DNA from: an uncultured Desulfobacter sp. | GTDB taxonomy: Bacteria; Desulfobacterota; Desulfobacteria; Desulfobacterales; Desulfobacteraceae | Assembly: GCF_963664415.1 (NCBI RefSeq) | Contig: NZ_OY761442.1 | Coordinates: 558,001-622,000, forward strand | DNA: 64,000 nucleotides | Reading direction: 5' to 3' | Shown here: positions 26,980 through 35,205 of the stretch, one piece after another | Numbering within the stretch: the stretch's first letter is position 1 | Layout of the letters: the number at the start of each line of letters is the position of its first letter | Program-made: the position numbers and the translations under genes | Notes under the pieces: model-generated | What the model was told of the DNA's origin: nothing | Database searches by the model: none | The model's input: the letters and a program-made list of their open reading frames with translations, nothing else

Positions 26980-27823
26980 GCCCCTGTCCTTTCAAACCCC
27001 AATTTGAATCAGCCTTATGTTTATCAGCGTTTTGATCAATGTCATAAAAGGGGAGTTTCTCACTGATTTTTGAAGGGAACAGCCGTTCGGCCGATGCAAG
27101 GTCTTCTATAGTATCTATTTCATACCAGGGCTTGCCGTCAAAGGATATTGCCTTAAGTGACAGGCTTTTTTGCGCAACCATGTCACGAAATATAACCTCA
27201 TAATAGTCATTCACTCTTCCGGCCCGGATATACTTATTTAAGACATCAACAACCTGATACCAGGAGGAAAGAGAGAAACTGTAAATGTTCACGGTTTTAT
27301 ACTTTGTCCGGGGCGGTGTCCCTGAGGTGTCACTATGAAAGGCATCAACCTGACGGGATTGATTTATCGTGACCGTGGAGCCGTTCAACCAGGGTTTTAT
27401 ACTCGCAACGGCTATCCTGTCGGGATAAAGCATCTCCTTTAACAGGGACGAGTCAAAAACAAGGTCGCTCTCAATCAGTAGAAACGGTTCATTAATAAGA
27501 TTTCTGGCCATCCACAAAGAATAAATATTATTGGTGGTTTTGTACCGAGGACTGAAAACATACTCAATGACAAGATTTCCTGCTCTGTCCTCCAGGAAAT
27601 TGCGGATGCTGTCTTCCAGATGACCTGTTACCACAACAAGGCGTTTGAATCCATGGTGATTCAGGCTGGCAATCAGTCGGTCCAATATGCAGGTTTCATT
27701 CACCATTGTAAGGCATTTCGGCGCGCTCTGCGTCAAAGGCGAAAGGCGTGATCCCATGCCGGCGGCAAGAAGCAGGGCTGTTGTGATCCGTTTTTTGTGA
27801 TAATACGGCTTCGGTTTTATCAT
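26966..27823 (-). CDS. LicC/PntC-like nucleotidyltransferase
   Basis: 285 residues. Sugar/choline-phosphate nucleotidyltransferase signatures: LLLAAGMGSRLSPLTQSAPK (about residues 17-36), TTNNIYSLWMAR, LLIESDLVF (metal-binding Asp), KTVNIYSFS, NDYYEVIFRDMV and WYEIDTIEDLASAERLF. TNNIYSL and the WYEIDT end are those of phosphocholine- and aminoethylphosphonate-cytidylyltransferases (LicC, PntC), so CTP and an amino-alcohol phosphate or phosphonate are likely substrates. In some bacteria a nucleotidyltransferase of this kind is fused to a PLP enzyme; here the two genes overlap. No phosphonate-forming pepM is seen in the window, which argues against a phosphonate. AAAGGAAA precedes the ATG. Confidence 0.88.
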   Translation of the reverse strand: MIKPKPYYHKKRITTALLLAAGMGSRLSPLTQSAPKCLTMVNETCILDRLIASLNHHGFKRLVVVTGHLEDSIRNFLEDRAGNLVIEYVFSPRYKTTNNIYSLWMARNLINEPFLLIESDLVFDSSLLKEMLYPDRIAVASIKPWLNGSTVTINQSRQVDAFHSDTSGTPPRTKYKTVNIYSFSLSSWYQVVDVLNKYIRAGRVNDYYEVIFRDMVAQKSLSLKAISFDGKPWYEIDTIEDLASAERLFPSKISEKLPFYDIDQNADKHKADSNWGLKGQGHAIA

Positions 27824-27844
27824 AAATTTCCTTTTGATTAATAT

Positions 27845-28165
27845 TTAGGTTCTCATGGCCATAACCGCTTCCATTCCCTGGGTTCGGCTGACAGTATAAA
27901 TTTTTATTTCCGGTGGTTTACGTAAAAGAGTCCTGGTGCCAAGCAATACTTTGAATCGAAGAGTCTTTATGTGCTGCTCAAGATCTTCACGGTTCTCCCA
28001 TTCTTCGAACAGGCAAAAGCCGTTTTTATCCTTGATATCACGACAAACTTTATAACTTTTGCAGCCAGGTTCTTTGCCCACGGGGTTGATCAACGAAAAA
28101 AGGGTCTGCATGAGTTCCAGTTGCTTTTCCGGCAATACGTCTAACGTAATTCGGACAGCGATCAT
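27845..28165 (-). CDS. ABM-fold (antibiotic biosynthesis monooxygenase-like) protein
   Basis: 106 residues. A dimeric alpha/beta-barrel of the ABM type: IAVRITLDVLPEKQLELMQT at the N-terminus and the core GCKSYKVCRDIKDKNGFCLF-EEWENREDLEQHIKT, with the typical W-x-N/S-x-E-x-L-x-x-H segment. Members include cofactor-free monooxygenases, and many have unknown roles. The C-terminal 30 residues (PPEIKIYTVSRTQGMEAV) extend past the usual domain. GAGGGG precedes the ATG. It lies 21 bp upstream of the nucleotidyltransferase, so it is likely the second gene of the operon. Confidence 0.8.
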   Translation of the reverse strand: MIAVRITLDVLPEKQLELMQTLFSLINPVGKEPGCKSYKVCRDIKDKNGFCLFEEWENREDLEQHIKTLRFKVLLGTRTLLRKPPEIKIYTVSRTQGMEAVMAMRT

Positions 28166-28190
28166 TGAGATCCCCTCATATAAAATTGGG

Positions 28191-28433
28191 CTAATGATTT
28201 AAATCGTTCATAATATCAAGGAAAACCCGTTTATTTAACTTTACTGAGACCGCATTTAAGATCGTCCGTAATGCATCTGCGGTCCGTCCCTGCTTACCGA
28301 TAACTTTACCGATGTCGGATTTACAAACTTTCAGTTCCAGTATTGATGTATGCATTCCGCCGATTTCCGTTACACTGACAAAATCGGGTTCATCAACCAA
28401 AGCCCGCACCATGGTTTCTATAAGCATTTTCAT
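28191..28433 (-). CDS. KH-domain RNA-binding protein (KhpA-like)
   Basis: 80 residues from the ATG at 28433 (MKMLIETMV, as in KhpA proteins); an upstream ATG at 28460 would add nine residues. The KH loop is intact, GKVIGKQGRTADALRTI, preceded by the strand SILELKVCKSD. KhpA-like proteins bind RNA and are normally found next to rpsP and trmD; here the neighbours are lipid-type biosynthesis genes, so this is a second or displaced copy. The ABM gene follows 25 bp later. Confidence 0.85.
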   Translation of the reverse strand: MKMLIETMVRALVDEPDFVSVTEIGGMHTSILELKVCKSDIGKVIGKQGRTADALRTILNAVSVKLNKRVFLDIMNDLNH

Positions 28434-28626
28434 TTCAGATTTTTCACCTGTCCCTCCCATGTATCAGTCATGTGATACCTTTCTTTATTGTCCGGCGTAA
28501 CGTCAAAACTGGTTATAGAGCAATCATGATGCCAATGTTACCGCAAAATCGGATATAAGGTTAACCATATGATTTATTGATATAAAAGATCAATTTAACT
28601 AAGGGGTATCTCCCTTAATATAAAGG

Positions 28627-28663
28627 CAAAAAGATCATATATGTGCAATCGGTCATATTTGGC
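28627..28663. repeat. Dyad motif beyond the Fis-HTH remnant, copy B
   Basis: CAAAAAGATCATATATG, a short spacer and CGGTCATATTTGG: nearly the same as 18268-18304. It lies just beyond the decayed Fis-type HTH at 28669-28800, on the same side as in copy A. That suggests that a whole gene end plus its downstream region was duplicated. Confidence 0.45.
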
Positions 28664-28668
28664 CGCTT

Positions 28669-28800
28669 GTTCGACGGATTGTATGGCAGAATGATATTAA
28701 GTTTGCGCATACGGACATTTAAGGTGTTTCGGTTCACAGACCCAGAATCTGGGCAGCACTGTTTTTCCCACTGACTTTCCTGTGTCACCACAGAATAAAT
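28669..28800 (-). pseudogene. Fis-type HTH end of a sigma-54 activator, decayed
   Basis: One minus-strand frame reads RKVSGKNSAAQILGL-stop and the next continues SVNRNTLNVRMRKLNIILPY. Together they match the C-terminus of the activator at 18688 (VSGKNSAAQILGLNRSTLRA). The sequence is frameshifted inside the HTH and nothing upstream is left of the AAA+ domain. It is a remnant of a second, paralogous activator gene. Confidence 0.75.
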
Positions 28801-28966
28801 AGGTACAGCCATTGGTCTTTTGTCAAAGTCTGTGTAACATAGACAGTGAATTGTCCTTTTTCTCAGACAATTGTTTCGATTTTGTTATTCCTTGACAGAG
28901 CCTTTTTCAAAGATCAAAGTTCCGATTGAGTTTAATATACTTTAGTCGTTTGCTAAGGAGCCATTC

Positions 28967-29812
28967 ATGAATATCCTACACATTTCTGATCTGCATTTTG
29001 GTCCCCGCCATTGGGAAGGGAATGACAAGATTCTTTTGGGAAAACTGAATTCATATGATGCCGATATTGTCATCAATACCGGGGACAACACAACTGACGG
29101 CCTGGAGGATGAATATGCCAAAGCCGGACGTTTTTTAAAATCAATTAAATGCAAAAACAAAATCTCAGTTATCGGGAATCACGATAAAAGAAATATGCGC
29201 TCACATGAACTCTTCCGAAAGTACATTTATAACCCGGACATCATTTATATCCCTGAGATGGTGCCGTTCAAAAAAAAACATCTATTCTTAAACCGGGACA
29301 TAACCAAACTTCCAGATAATTTTACCGATATAAATTTTATCAAATGCATTTCGATAAAAGATCTAACGGTTCTGGTTGTCAGCATAGATACAAATGAACT
29401 CTATAGTGACGAGGGGTATGTTGAAGAAGAAATTTTGAAAGCCGTCTCAAAAGAGATCAGGCGGGCAGAATATGATCTGCCTATTTTGTTGACCCATTAT
29501 TCCATCCTGGGAACAGACGACTGCCCGTTAAAAAATTCATCTCTCTTGATTGATTTTGTACATCAGCATAAGATAGAGAATGTTTTTTGTGGTCATACCC
29601 ATGAGATGGAGTTAATGAAAACCACGGATCTTTATCATGGCCCATCCTTTACACAATTTATGTGTGGGACCTTATCTTCCTGCAATCATCCCAATGACGA
29701 CAACATGTTTTTGTACTATCAAAATTTTGGCTGTAAGGATATGCATCTATTTCTGGTGAGGATTTTCCCGGAAAAGAGAAATCTCATATTTAAAGAAGAA
29801 ATGGTTTTTTAA
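28967..29812 (+). CDS. Calcineurin-like metallophosphoesterase
   Basis: 281 residues; AAGGAG lies 8 nt before the ATG. All metal-site motifs are present in order: ISDLHFG (residues 5-11), NTGDNTTDG, VIGNHDKRN, LTHYSILG and FCGHTHEMEL. This is the two-metal phosphoesterase fold that hydrolyses phosphomonoesters or diesters; cyclic-nucleotide phosphodiesterases of the CpdA type are close. There is no signal peptide, so it acts in the cytoplasm. The actual substrate cannot be told. It is followed by a DksA-type gene after 130 bp. Confidence 0.9.
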   Translation: MNILHISDLHFGPRHWEGNDKILLGKLNSYDADIVINTGDNTTDGLEDEYAKAGRFLKSIKCKNKISVIGNHDKRNMRSHELFRKYIYNPDIIYIPEMVPFKKKHLFLNRDITKLPDNFTDINFIKCISIKDLTVLVVSIDTNELYSDEGYVEEEILKAVSKEIRRAEYDLPILLTHYSILGTDDCPLKNSSLLIDFVHQHKIENVFCGHTHEMELMKTTDLYHGPSFTQFMCGTLSSCNHPNDDNMFLYYQNFGCKDMHLFLVRIFPEKRNLIFKEEMVF

Positions 29813-29943
29813 ATCAAAAGCACCCGCAATCGGTCGCTGTAAAGAAAGTTGTGCATGTCCTAAATTTTCAGCTTTGGCATTGGAAGTTATTTCCTTAAAC
29901 AGGCTATGAACATCAGCGGTTACAATTCATTTAGGCGAGGATT

Positions 29944-30306
29944 ATGAATAAAAAGCACCTTGACTTTTTTAAAGTTATTTTGAACCGTCAGATTGATGAA
30001 CTTATGCGTCATGCGGACCATGTGATATCGGAAATGTCATCCCAAAGAATCCAAGAATCAGAATCAATAGACAAGGCTTCAGCAGAAAATGACCAGTCTT
30101 TGAAATTGAAAATTAGATCAAGAGAAAGCCTGTTGATTCAAAAAATCCAGCAGGCTTTAGAACGAATTAAAATCGGTTCTTATGGCACCTGTGAATCTTG
30201 CGGGGAAGATATTTCCATACAGAGACTTAAGGCAAGGCCTGTCACAGCTAAATGCCTTTTTTGTAAAGAAGAGGAAGAAAGAATAGAAAAATTAAATGAG
30301 GCTTAA
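29944..30306 (+). CDS. DksA/TraR-family zinc-finger protein
   Basis: 120 residues. A coiled-coil N-terminus (about 1-75, rich in Glu/Lys/Ser) is followed by the DksA zinc finger: GTCESCGEDISIQRLKARPV and KCLFCKEEEE, giving the C-x2-C...C-x2-C set. DksA-type proteins insert the coiled coil into the RNA-polymerase secondary channel and act with ppGpp. The acidic tip (usually two Asp) is not obvious here; the region MSSQRIQESESIDKASAEND could contain it. A GAGGATT site precedes the ATG. Confidence 0.88.
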   Translation: MNKKHLDFFKVILNRQIDELMRHADHVISEMSSQRIQESESIDKASAENDQSLKLKIRSRESLLIQKIQQALERIKIGSYGTCESCGEDISIQRLKARPVTAKCLFCKEEEERIEKLNEA

Positions 30307-30702
30307 TGTTATCCTTCGCTCAAGCCTATACGGTTAACAGCCCGTGTTAAACAGCCACGCAGGCACTTTACAAGGAGTGAATAACTGTGACAATAGATCT
30401 TGCACGGATGCACGGATAGGAAAGAAGGCCCCTCGAAGCCGCTATACAGGTGGAGGCTTTAAACCACCGTAAGCTGCGCCGGTTAAGAGCCGGGGTGGTG
30501 AGCGTTACGGAAAAGGCAAGACAAGATCCTGTCAGGCCATGGGCAGCATTGCCCAGACCCTGATTAAGATGGAACTGGGCCGACAAACAACAAAGGCTGA
30601 AGTCATGGAAGTCATCAGCCGGAACTCGGAAGGGCCTGGTTTTCCAGTCCTCTAACACCCGGAAGATTGAACAGATATTTCCAGATTGGCATAATTCATG
30701 GT
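30307..30702. other. Intergenic stretch with coding-like remnant
   Basis: Nearly 400 bp without an intact gene. On the plus strand one frame reads ERYGKGKTRSCQAMGSIAQT followed by a lysine/threonine-rich stretch and then a stop near 30654, which looks like a decayed gene end of unknown family. No terminator or RNA gene was seen. Confidence 0.35.
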
Positions 30703-32583
30703 CTACCGCTGGTATCGATACTTCATCACTGACTGCATGTTACGAATCACCAGGAATGATTCTTTAAGGAGGTTGCGATCACTGTGCGAAAGGCTGTCCG
30801 GTGACACATAGTTGTCCATTTCCTTGCCGGCTTTTACCTGGCTTGCCTGGTGCTGAATGCGTAGATTGCCTATAAACTCAAGCGCATCGTGCAGATCCCC
30901 GGCACTGTCGTTAGAGATAGCTTTGCTGTTTTCCATTAAATCAATGCGATCCAGGGTATTGATTGCGTTACTGCACTGGGCAAGGGCGTAGACACGGACA
31001 AGATCCACAATAGGGACAATGCCGTTGAGCTTGACATCAAATGTATGGTCGTGTTCTCCTCCTTTGATTAATACAAAATTACGGAAAAATCCCAGCGGTG
31101 GTTGGTGAGAAAGCGCGTTCCTTGTCATATGGGCAAGGAAGATACGATTGCCGCGGATCTTGCTTAATACATAATCACGCAGGTCTTGAAACAGGCTGCG
31201 GTTACCGTATATGCAACGTAAATCAAAAAAAACACTAGTTAGCATCAGGGCTTCGGGATCAGGCCGGTCAATCCACTGGTTGAAATTTTTTTTCCAGACT
31301 TTCAGGGGTTGGCGCCAATCATAGTTGGTCGCCATCATGTCGCCGGGACAGTAGGTGTAACCACAGGCGTTGAGTCCATCACAGACATGTCTGGCCAGCA
31401 GACTGAAATATTTGCTATGCTCTTTGGGAATGTAATCGTCCGCCAGGACCAGGATATTATCTTGATCCGTCTTGGCAATCTGTTCCTCTCGCGCCTGGGA
31501 GCCTGCGGCAACCCAGGCGTAGGCCACGGGAGCAGGCCCCAATTTTTTTTCGGCCAACTGAAGCAGGCGTGTAGTGACGGCATCTGTGATAGACGTAATC
31601 AGCTGCCCTACGCTCATGGCTGTTGCCCCGGAGGCGACCAGATTGACCAGCAGCTCGGGAATCTTTGCCGTTACCTCCTTTATCCTGTCAATATCAGTGT
31701 GTTTGTAGATATCACCAATAATATATACCGTAGAGCAGGTGTGCTGTCTGGTGAGATCCGTGGTGGTAATCATGCCCGCCGGGCGGTTGTTGGCCATCAC
31801 CGGCATATGATGGACGTTGTAGCGGGCCATTTGAAGTTGGGCTTTAAAAGCAAAATCGCTGCTGTTAATAGTAGCCGGGCTCTTGGTCATGATTTCACTT
31901 ACTCTGTCGTTAAGGCCCAAACCCTTGGCAATAACCCGGTTGCGCAGGTCACGGTCGGTAACAATTCCGATCAGTTTTTGTTCGCGGCGTTCTGGTTCGT
32001 GGTATATAAGGATTGAAGAGACACGCTTTTGGTTCATTACCCGGGCCGCCTCCTGTATGGTGGCTGTAACCGGTACTTTGACCGGGTTGCGGCGTAACAG
32101 TTCCCTGACGGGTGTAAGCATCAAACTGAGCTGGGTATGATCACTTTGACTGAACAGGCTTCTGGCTTCACGCTGCCGTCTACTTTGCACTTCATCGGAG
32201 GTCTCGAAGAAACTGTTGAGCTGGGCATTTTGATCGCAAATCCTATTTATATCAGCAGCGCGGAGCTGATATACCAGGGTGTCCTCCATGGCAAATGCTT
32301 TGAGTTTGTCCCGGCTACCGACGTGGGATGAACGATATCCAAACACATCATTTTCACCGAGGCGGGCCTGCAGCTCACCGTCTGCTGTATTAAGTTCCAC
32401 CTTTCCGGTACGGATCAGGTAAAGGTGATCAAACAGGGTTCCGGTATCGGGTATCTCGGAACCTCTGAGAAAATGGCGTATCTCTATCTTTTCCGGCAAG
32501 TCGGACAACGTTTTTTCCGACAATAGGCTAAATGGATGGTAGTTTGCCAGAAAGCTGCGTATTTCCAGTAATTCAATATTCAT
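30703..32583 (-). CDS. cNMP-binding / CBS / DUF294 nucleotidyltransferase protein
   Basis: 626 residues in one frame. Domains in order: cyclic-nucleotide-binding-like (about 15-130, SLLSEKTLSDLPEKIEIRHF), a CBS pair (about 150-285, VTATIQEAARVMNQKRVSSI; VHHMPVMANNRPAGMITTTD), a DUF294 putative nucleotidyltransferase (about 300-450, WVAAGSQAREEQIAKTDQDN with the G-S-x-A-R-x-E and D-x-D positions) and a C-terminal substrate-binding domain (about 480-620). This order is known from widespread signal-transduction proteins thought to act like GlnD-type uridylyltransferases. The target is unknown and there is no operon partner. The start at 32583 has GAAGG upstream. Confidence 0.9.
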   Translation of the reverse strand: MNIELLEIRSFLANYHPFSLLSEKTLSDLPEKIEIRHFLRGSEIPDTGTLFDHLYLIRTGKVELNTADGELQARLGENDVFGYRSSHVGSRDKLKAFAMEDTLVYQLRAADINRICDQNAQLNSFFETSDEVQSRRQREARSLFSQSDHTQLSLMLTPVRELLRRNPVKVPVTATIQEAARVMNQKRVSSILIYHEPERREQKLIGIVTDRDLRNRVIAKGLGLNDRVSEIMTKSPATINSSDFAFKAQLQMARYNVHHMPVMANNRPAGMITTTDLTRQHTCSTVYIIGDIYKHTDIDRIKEVTAKIPELLVNLVASGATAMSVGQLITSITDAVTTRLLQLAEKKLGPAPVAYAWVAAGSQAREEQIAKTDQDNILVLADDYIPKEHSKYFSLLARHVCDGLNACGYTYCPGDMMATNYDWRQPLKVWKKNFNQWIDRPDPEALMLTSVFFDLRCIYGNRSLFQDLRDYVLSKIRGNRIFLAHMTRNALSHQPPLGFFRNFVLIKGGEHDHTFDVKLNGIVPIVDLVRVYALAQCSNAINTLDRIDLMENSKAISNDSAGDLHDALEFIGNLRIQHQASQVKAGKEMDNYVSPDSLSHSDRNLLKESFLVIRNMQSVMKYRYQR

Positions 32584-32687
32584 TTACCTTCTTTAATTCC
32601 TTGAGTGGAGCGCCGGGCTACTTTTTTCCATATTTTTTGGGTAGATCCTCATACAGATTTTCTCGGTATATATTTTCAATAACGCGT

Positions 32688-33059
32688 TTAAGAATTATCC
32701 GAATTTTCTATGGATAACTTATCTCCGGCATTCAAAGCGGCTTGGTGTGCCTGAGATGAAATCAGGTCGACATCGCCGTGCTTCAGCATGTCATACATTC
32801 TGTTATGAGACAGAATTTTGTTCGTAAAGGAGAACCCCGACCGAATACCAATTTCCTGCTTCAGTTCATAGATAATTCCGTGTATTTCATTCTGCGAATC
32901 TTTCCAGCCGTATGGAGGAAGATCCATCGTGCCGATTTTCAGGATGGTGGGGGCGCCTTCAGATGACTGCTGCGCATTAATGACGGTAACACCATATATC
33001 CATATGGCAAAACACCATATGCAGACTGTATAAAATCTCATCTGATTTCGTCGGATCAT
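32688..33059 (-). pseudogene. Periplasmic substrate-binding protein (SBP family 3), N-terminal fragment
   Basis: The frame starts MIRRNQMRFYTVCIWCF with a signal peptide cleaved near VINAQQ. It continues with the first lobe of an amino-acid-type solute-binding protein (ILKIGTMDLPPYGWKD, GIIYELKQEIGIRSGFSFTN, HGDVDLISSQ). After about 120 residues the family sequence ends and the frame stops; the second lobe is absent. It is a truncated gene rather than a short natural protein. Confidence 0.7.
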
Positions 33060-33105
33060 GACTCATCCTTAAATTAGATTGTAGATTATTATGATTTTAA
33101 TGCTA

Positions 33106-33740
33106 TGTGATAGCCAATCTAATAGAAATATATCTTGACCGTTGCCCGGAAGGCAAGAGCGGGCTGGTTTTATTTTCGGGAATAGTGGTGGGGCGGGTCT
33201 GTACCGGAAGCGTTTTGGGGGGCGGCATGGGAACGGCTGGCTGCCAAGCCAAGGCCCCCGGCTGCCAGAGTAAGCATGAATTTCTGCGGTTCCGGGCGGT
33301 ATCTTTTCTGTAATTGCTCTGTCGACCCGATTGAGAATTGGGCTGAAAATCAGGCCGAAACACCATGGCCTGCTCTGGGTAAGCCACAAAGCAGTTAAGG
33401 TAGGAGACACAGCGGTCGGTCTCCACGCTGTTTGTTTTTACATTAATGGATCCGGACTTGCAGACCTGTGCACACCGGCCGCAGGAGTTGCAGGAACCGA
33501 TATCAAAATGGATTTTTACCATTGAATATTTTGAGATCAGGCCTAACAAGGTTCCAACAGGGCACAGCGTGTTGCAATAAAGTTTGCCGGGCCGGGCGCT
33601 CATTCAGCCCACCATGAATAGGGTGGCCAGAGCGACGCCTAAGGCGACCGGAACATAGACTGGCCACTGAACTCGGTAGAAGGAATGGAGTCCAAAAGCC
33701 TCTGCTATTAAAATTCGTATCGGTGCAGGGCGCATTCCCA
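33106..33740 (-). pseudogene. NapH/YccM-like 4Fe-4S membrane protein, decayed
   Basis: Minus-strand translation gives RILIAEAFGLHSFYRVQWPV then LGVALATLFMVG-stop-MSARPGKLYCNTLCPVGTLLGL. After that comes a ferredoxin-type cluster SCNSCGRCAQVCKSGSINVK and YLNCFVAYP. The layout matches polyferredoxin membrane proteins. A TGA breaks the last membrane segment and a frameshift follows the second cluster (YRPEPQKFMLTLAAGGLGLA is in another frame). The N-terminal helices are missing. Nonfunctional. Confidence 0.72.
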
Positions 33741-33827
33741 TTTTCCCGGTTTTTAAAACGGACTATCCTCTTTAGCAAAAAGAAGCTATGCTTCCCCTCG
33801 ATTATCAACTGATGAGGAAGAAAATAG

Positions 33828-34787
33828 TATGAAACTCAAAAAGGCTGAATCCTGAGAAACGGTAGAAGAAATATATGAATTATTGAAACAGCTGGACAAA
33901 GAGAAACGGCTAATTCGCAGTCCGGAAGAACTCATTCAGGTTGAACAAGAAATTTTAAGCTATACCAATCGTTTAGCCGCGTTGATGCTAAAAAAAAGTC
34001 CAAACCAGTATAGACTCTCCAGAGCATAACGAACAAGAAAGAGAGTTGGTGCGTAGCTGGCCTGGCCGAATGAAAAGTGAAGGGTTTGAGACAGTTCAAA
34101 TTCAAACCAGCTCGGGTTGCACGATCCCAATCCATGTTCGATACTATCGAAGAGCCTGTGACCGTCGAAATGGCAAAAAATATAAGGGCTTGTATGCTGC
34201 TTTGGCTTTGCTCGGGATTCATGATCGATGTACACCTACCGATCTTGGCGGCGATGGTCAGCGCCTGGTCCGCGTTACTGAGCTCATTTGAGGAAGTACG
34301 TCAGGTCCTTTGTGATCATGGCACTATCCTGGATGTTAAGGTGATCCGGAAACTGGCCTACCGCTACGCAGAACGAGCACGGGTGGTACAGCAAATGGGT
34401 CTGCTCCCCTTAAATGAAGAGGACAACCTTCAAGGTCGTCGGGTTGTCATAAGCACCGATGGTGGCCGGACTCGATTGCGGGAAAAAAAGCGAGGTCCCC
34501 GGACAGCCAAAGGAAGAACCAGATATCATGGGGCCTGGAGAGAACCCAAGCTGTTGATTATTTATGTCGTCGATGCCCATGGGAAACAGGAAAAAAGCTT
34601 TGCCCCATTTATTGATGGCGGTTTTAATGGGCCTGATGGCTTGTTTCTGCTGCTGAAGGGCTATTTGAAGTCTCTTTGCATCCAAAAAGCAGACAAGGTG
34701 TTGTTTGTTGCGGACGGGGCTCATTGGATATGGAATCGAGTCCCTGGTCTGATCAAAGCACTGGGGTTGAATCCGGAGAGCGTCTGA
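33828..34787 (+). pseudogene. Transposase remnant (single large ORF type), three frames
   Basis: One transposase is spread over three frames. The first, MKLKKAES-stop-ETVEEIYELLKQLDKEKR, ends near 34003. The second, LVRSWPGRMKSEGFETVQIQ and HVRYYRRACDRRNGKKYKGL, ends at 34291. The third runs to 34787 with the catalytic region VVISTDGGRTRLREKKRGP, EPKLLIIYVVDAHGKQE and VLFVADGAHWIWNRV. The STDGGR and VADGA segments are likely acid positions of the DDE core. The C-terminal end is missing. I cannot place it in a named IS family with confidence. Confidence 0.7.
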
Positions 34788-34859
34788 AACAAATGGCCAA
34801 TTCACATATTTCATTGTTAGCTGCATAACCGTGAAAATGGGAATGCGCCCTTAAAAAAA

Positions 34860-35028
34860 TGTAATGAGATCACGTTGGAAGGCCCCGTCGAAATGAGAAC
34901 CGGGTACTGGGTAACGGGCCTAACCGACCTGGACCTGACCGGCAAATGGGCCATGGCCCAGCTCACGGACAACGTAGTCAATCTTAACCTGGAATTCGCC
35001 ATCCTGACAGGTGTCCTTCGCAAAAATT
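34860..35028 (+). pseudogene. Unidentified gene end (coding-like remnant)
   Basis: In frame to a TAA at 35028 the translation reads EITLEGPVEMRTGYWVTGLT followed by DLDLTGKWAMAQLTDNVVNL and ending ILTGVLRKN. Codon use is like that of a real gene (GC-rich third positions), but no start or upstream part exists. It directly follows the transposase remnant. Family unknown. Confidence 0.35.
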
Positions 35029-35205
35029 AATCCGTGGTAAATTTGTCGAAAAAATATTCTCCTCTGTGCAGCGATTGAATGAAATACCCACTGTCCAGTT
35101 TATTTGAAAAGACGGATTCAATGTGAAATTTTTAATTGAGGTCGATTCTGAGCACAGATCAGCAAAGACCGTTCGATGCTTTTGATATCAGAACGATTTG
35201 AGTTT

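Noticed and set aside
26966..27823. Aminoethylphosphonate pathway (PntC-type) as a firm call
   Set aside because: No phosphoenolpyruvate mutase or phosphonopyruvate decarboxylase gene is in the window; the nucleotidyltransferase could as well use a phosphate ester.
28191..28433. KH gene as part of an rpsP-trmD cluster
   Set aside because: None of the usual ribosomal neighbours (rpsP, rimM, trmD) is present, so the context is different.
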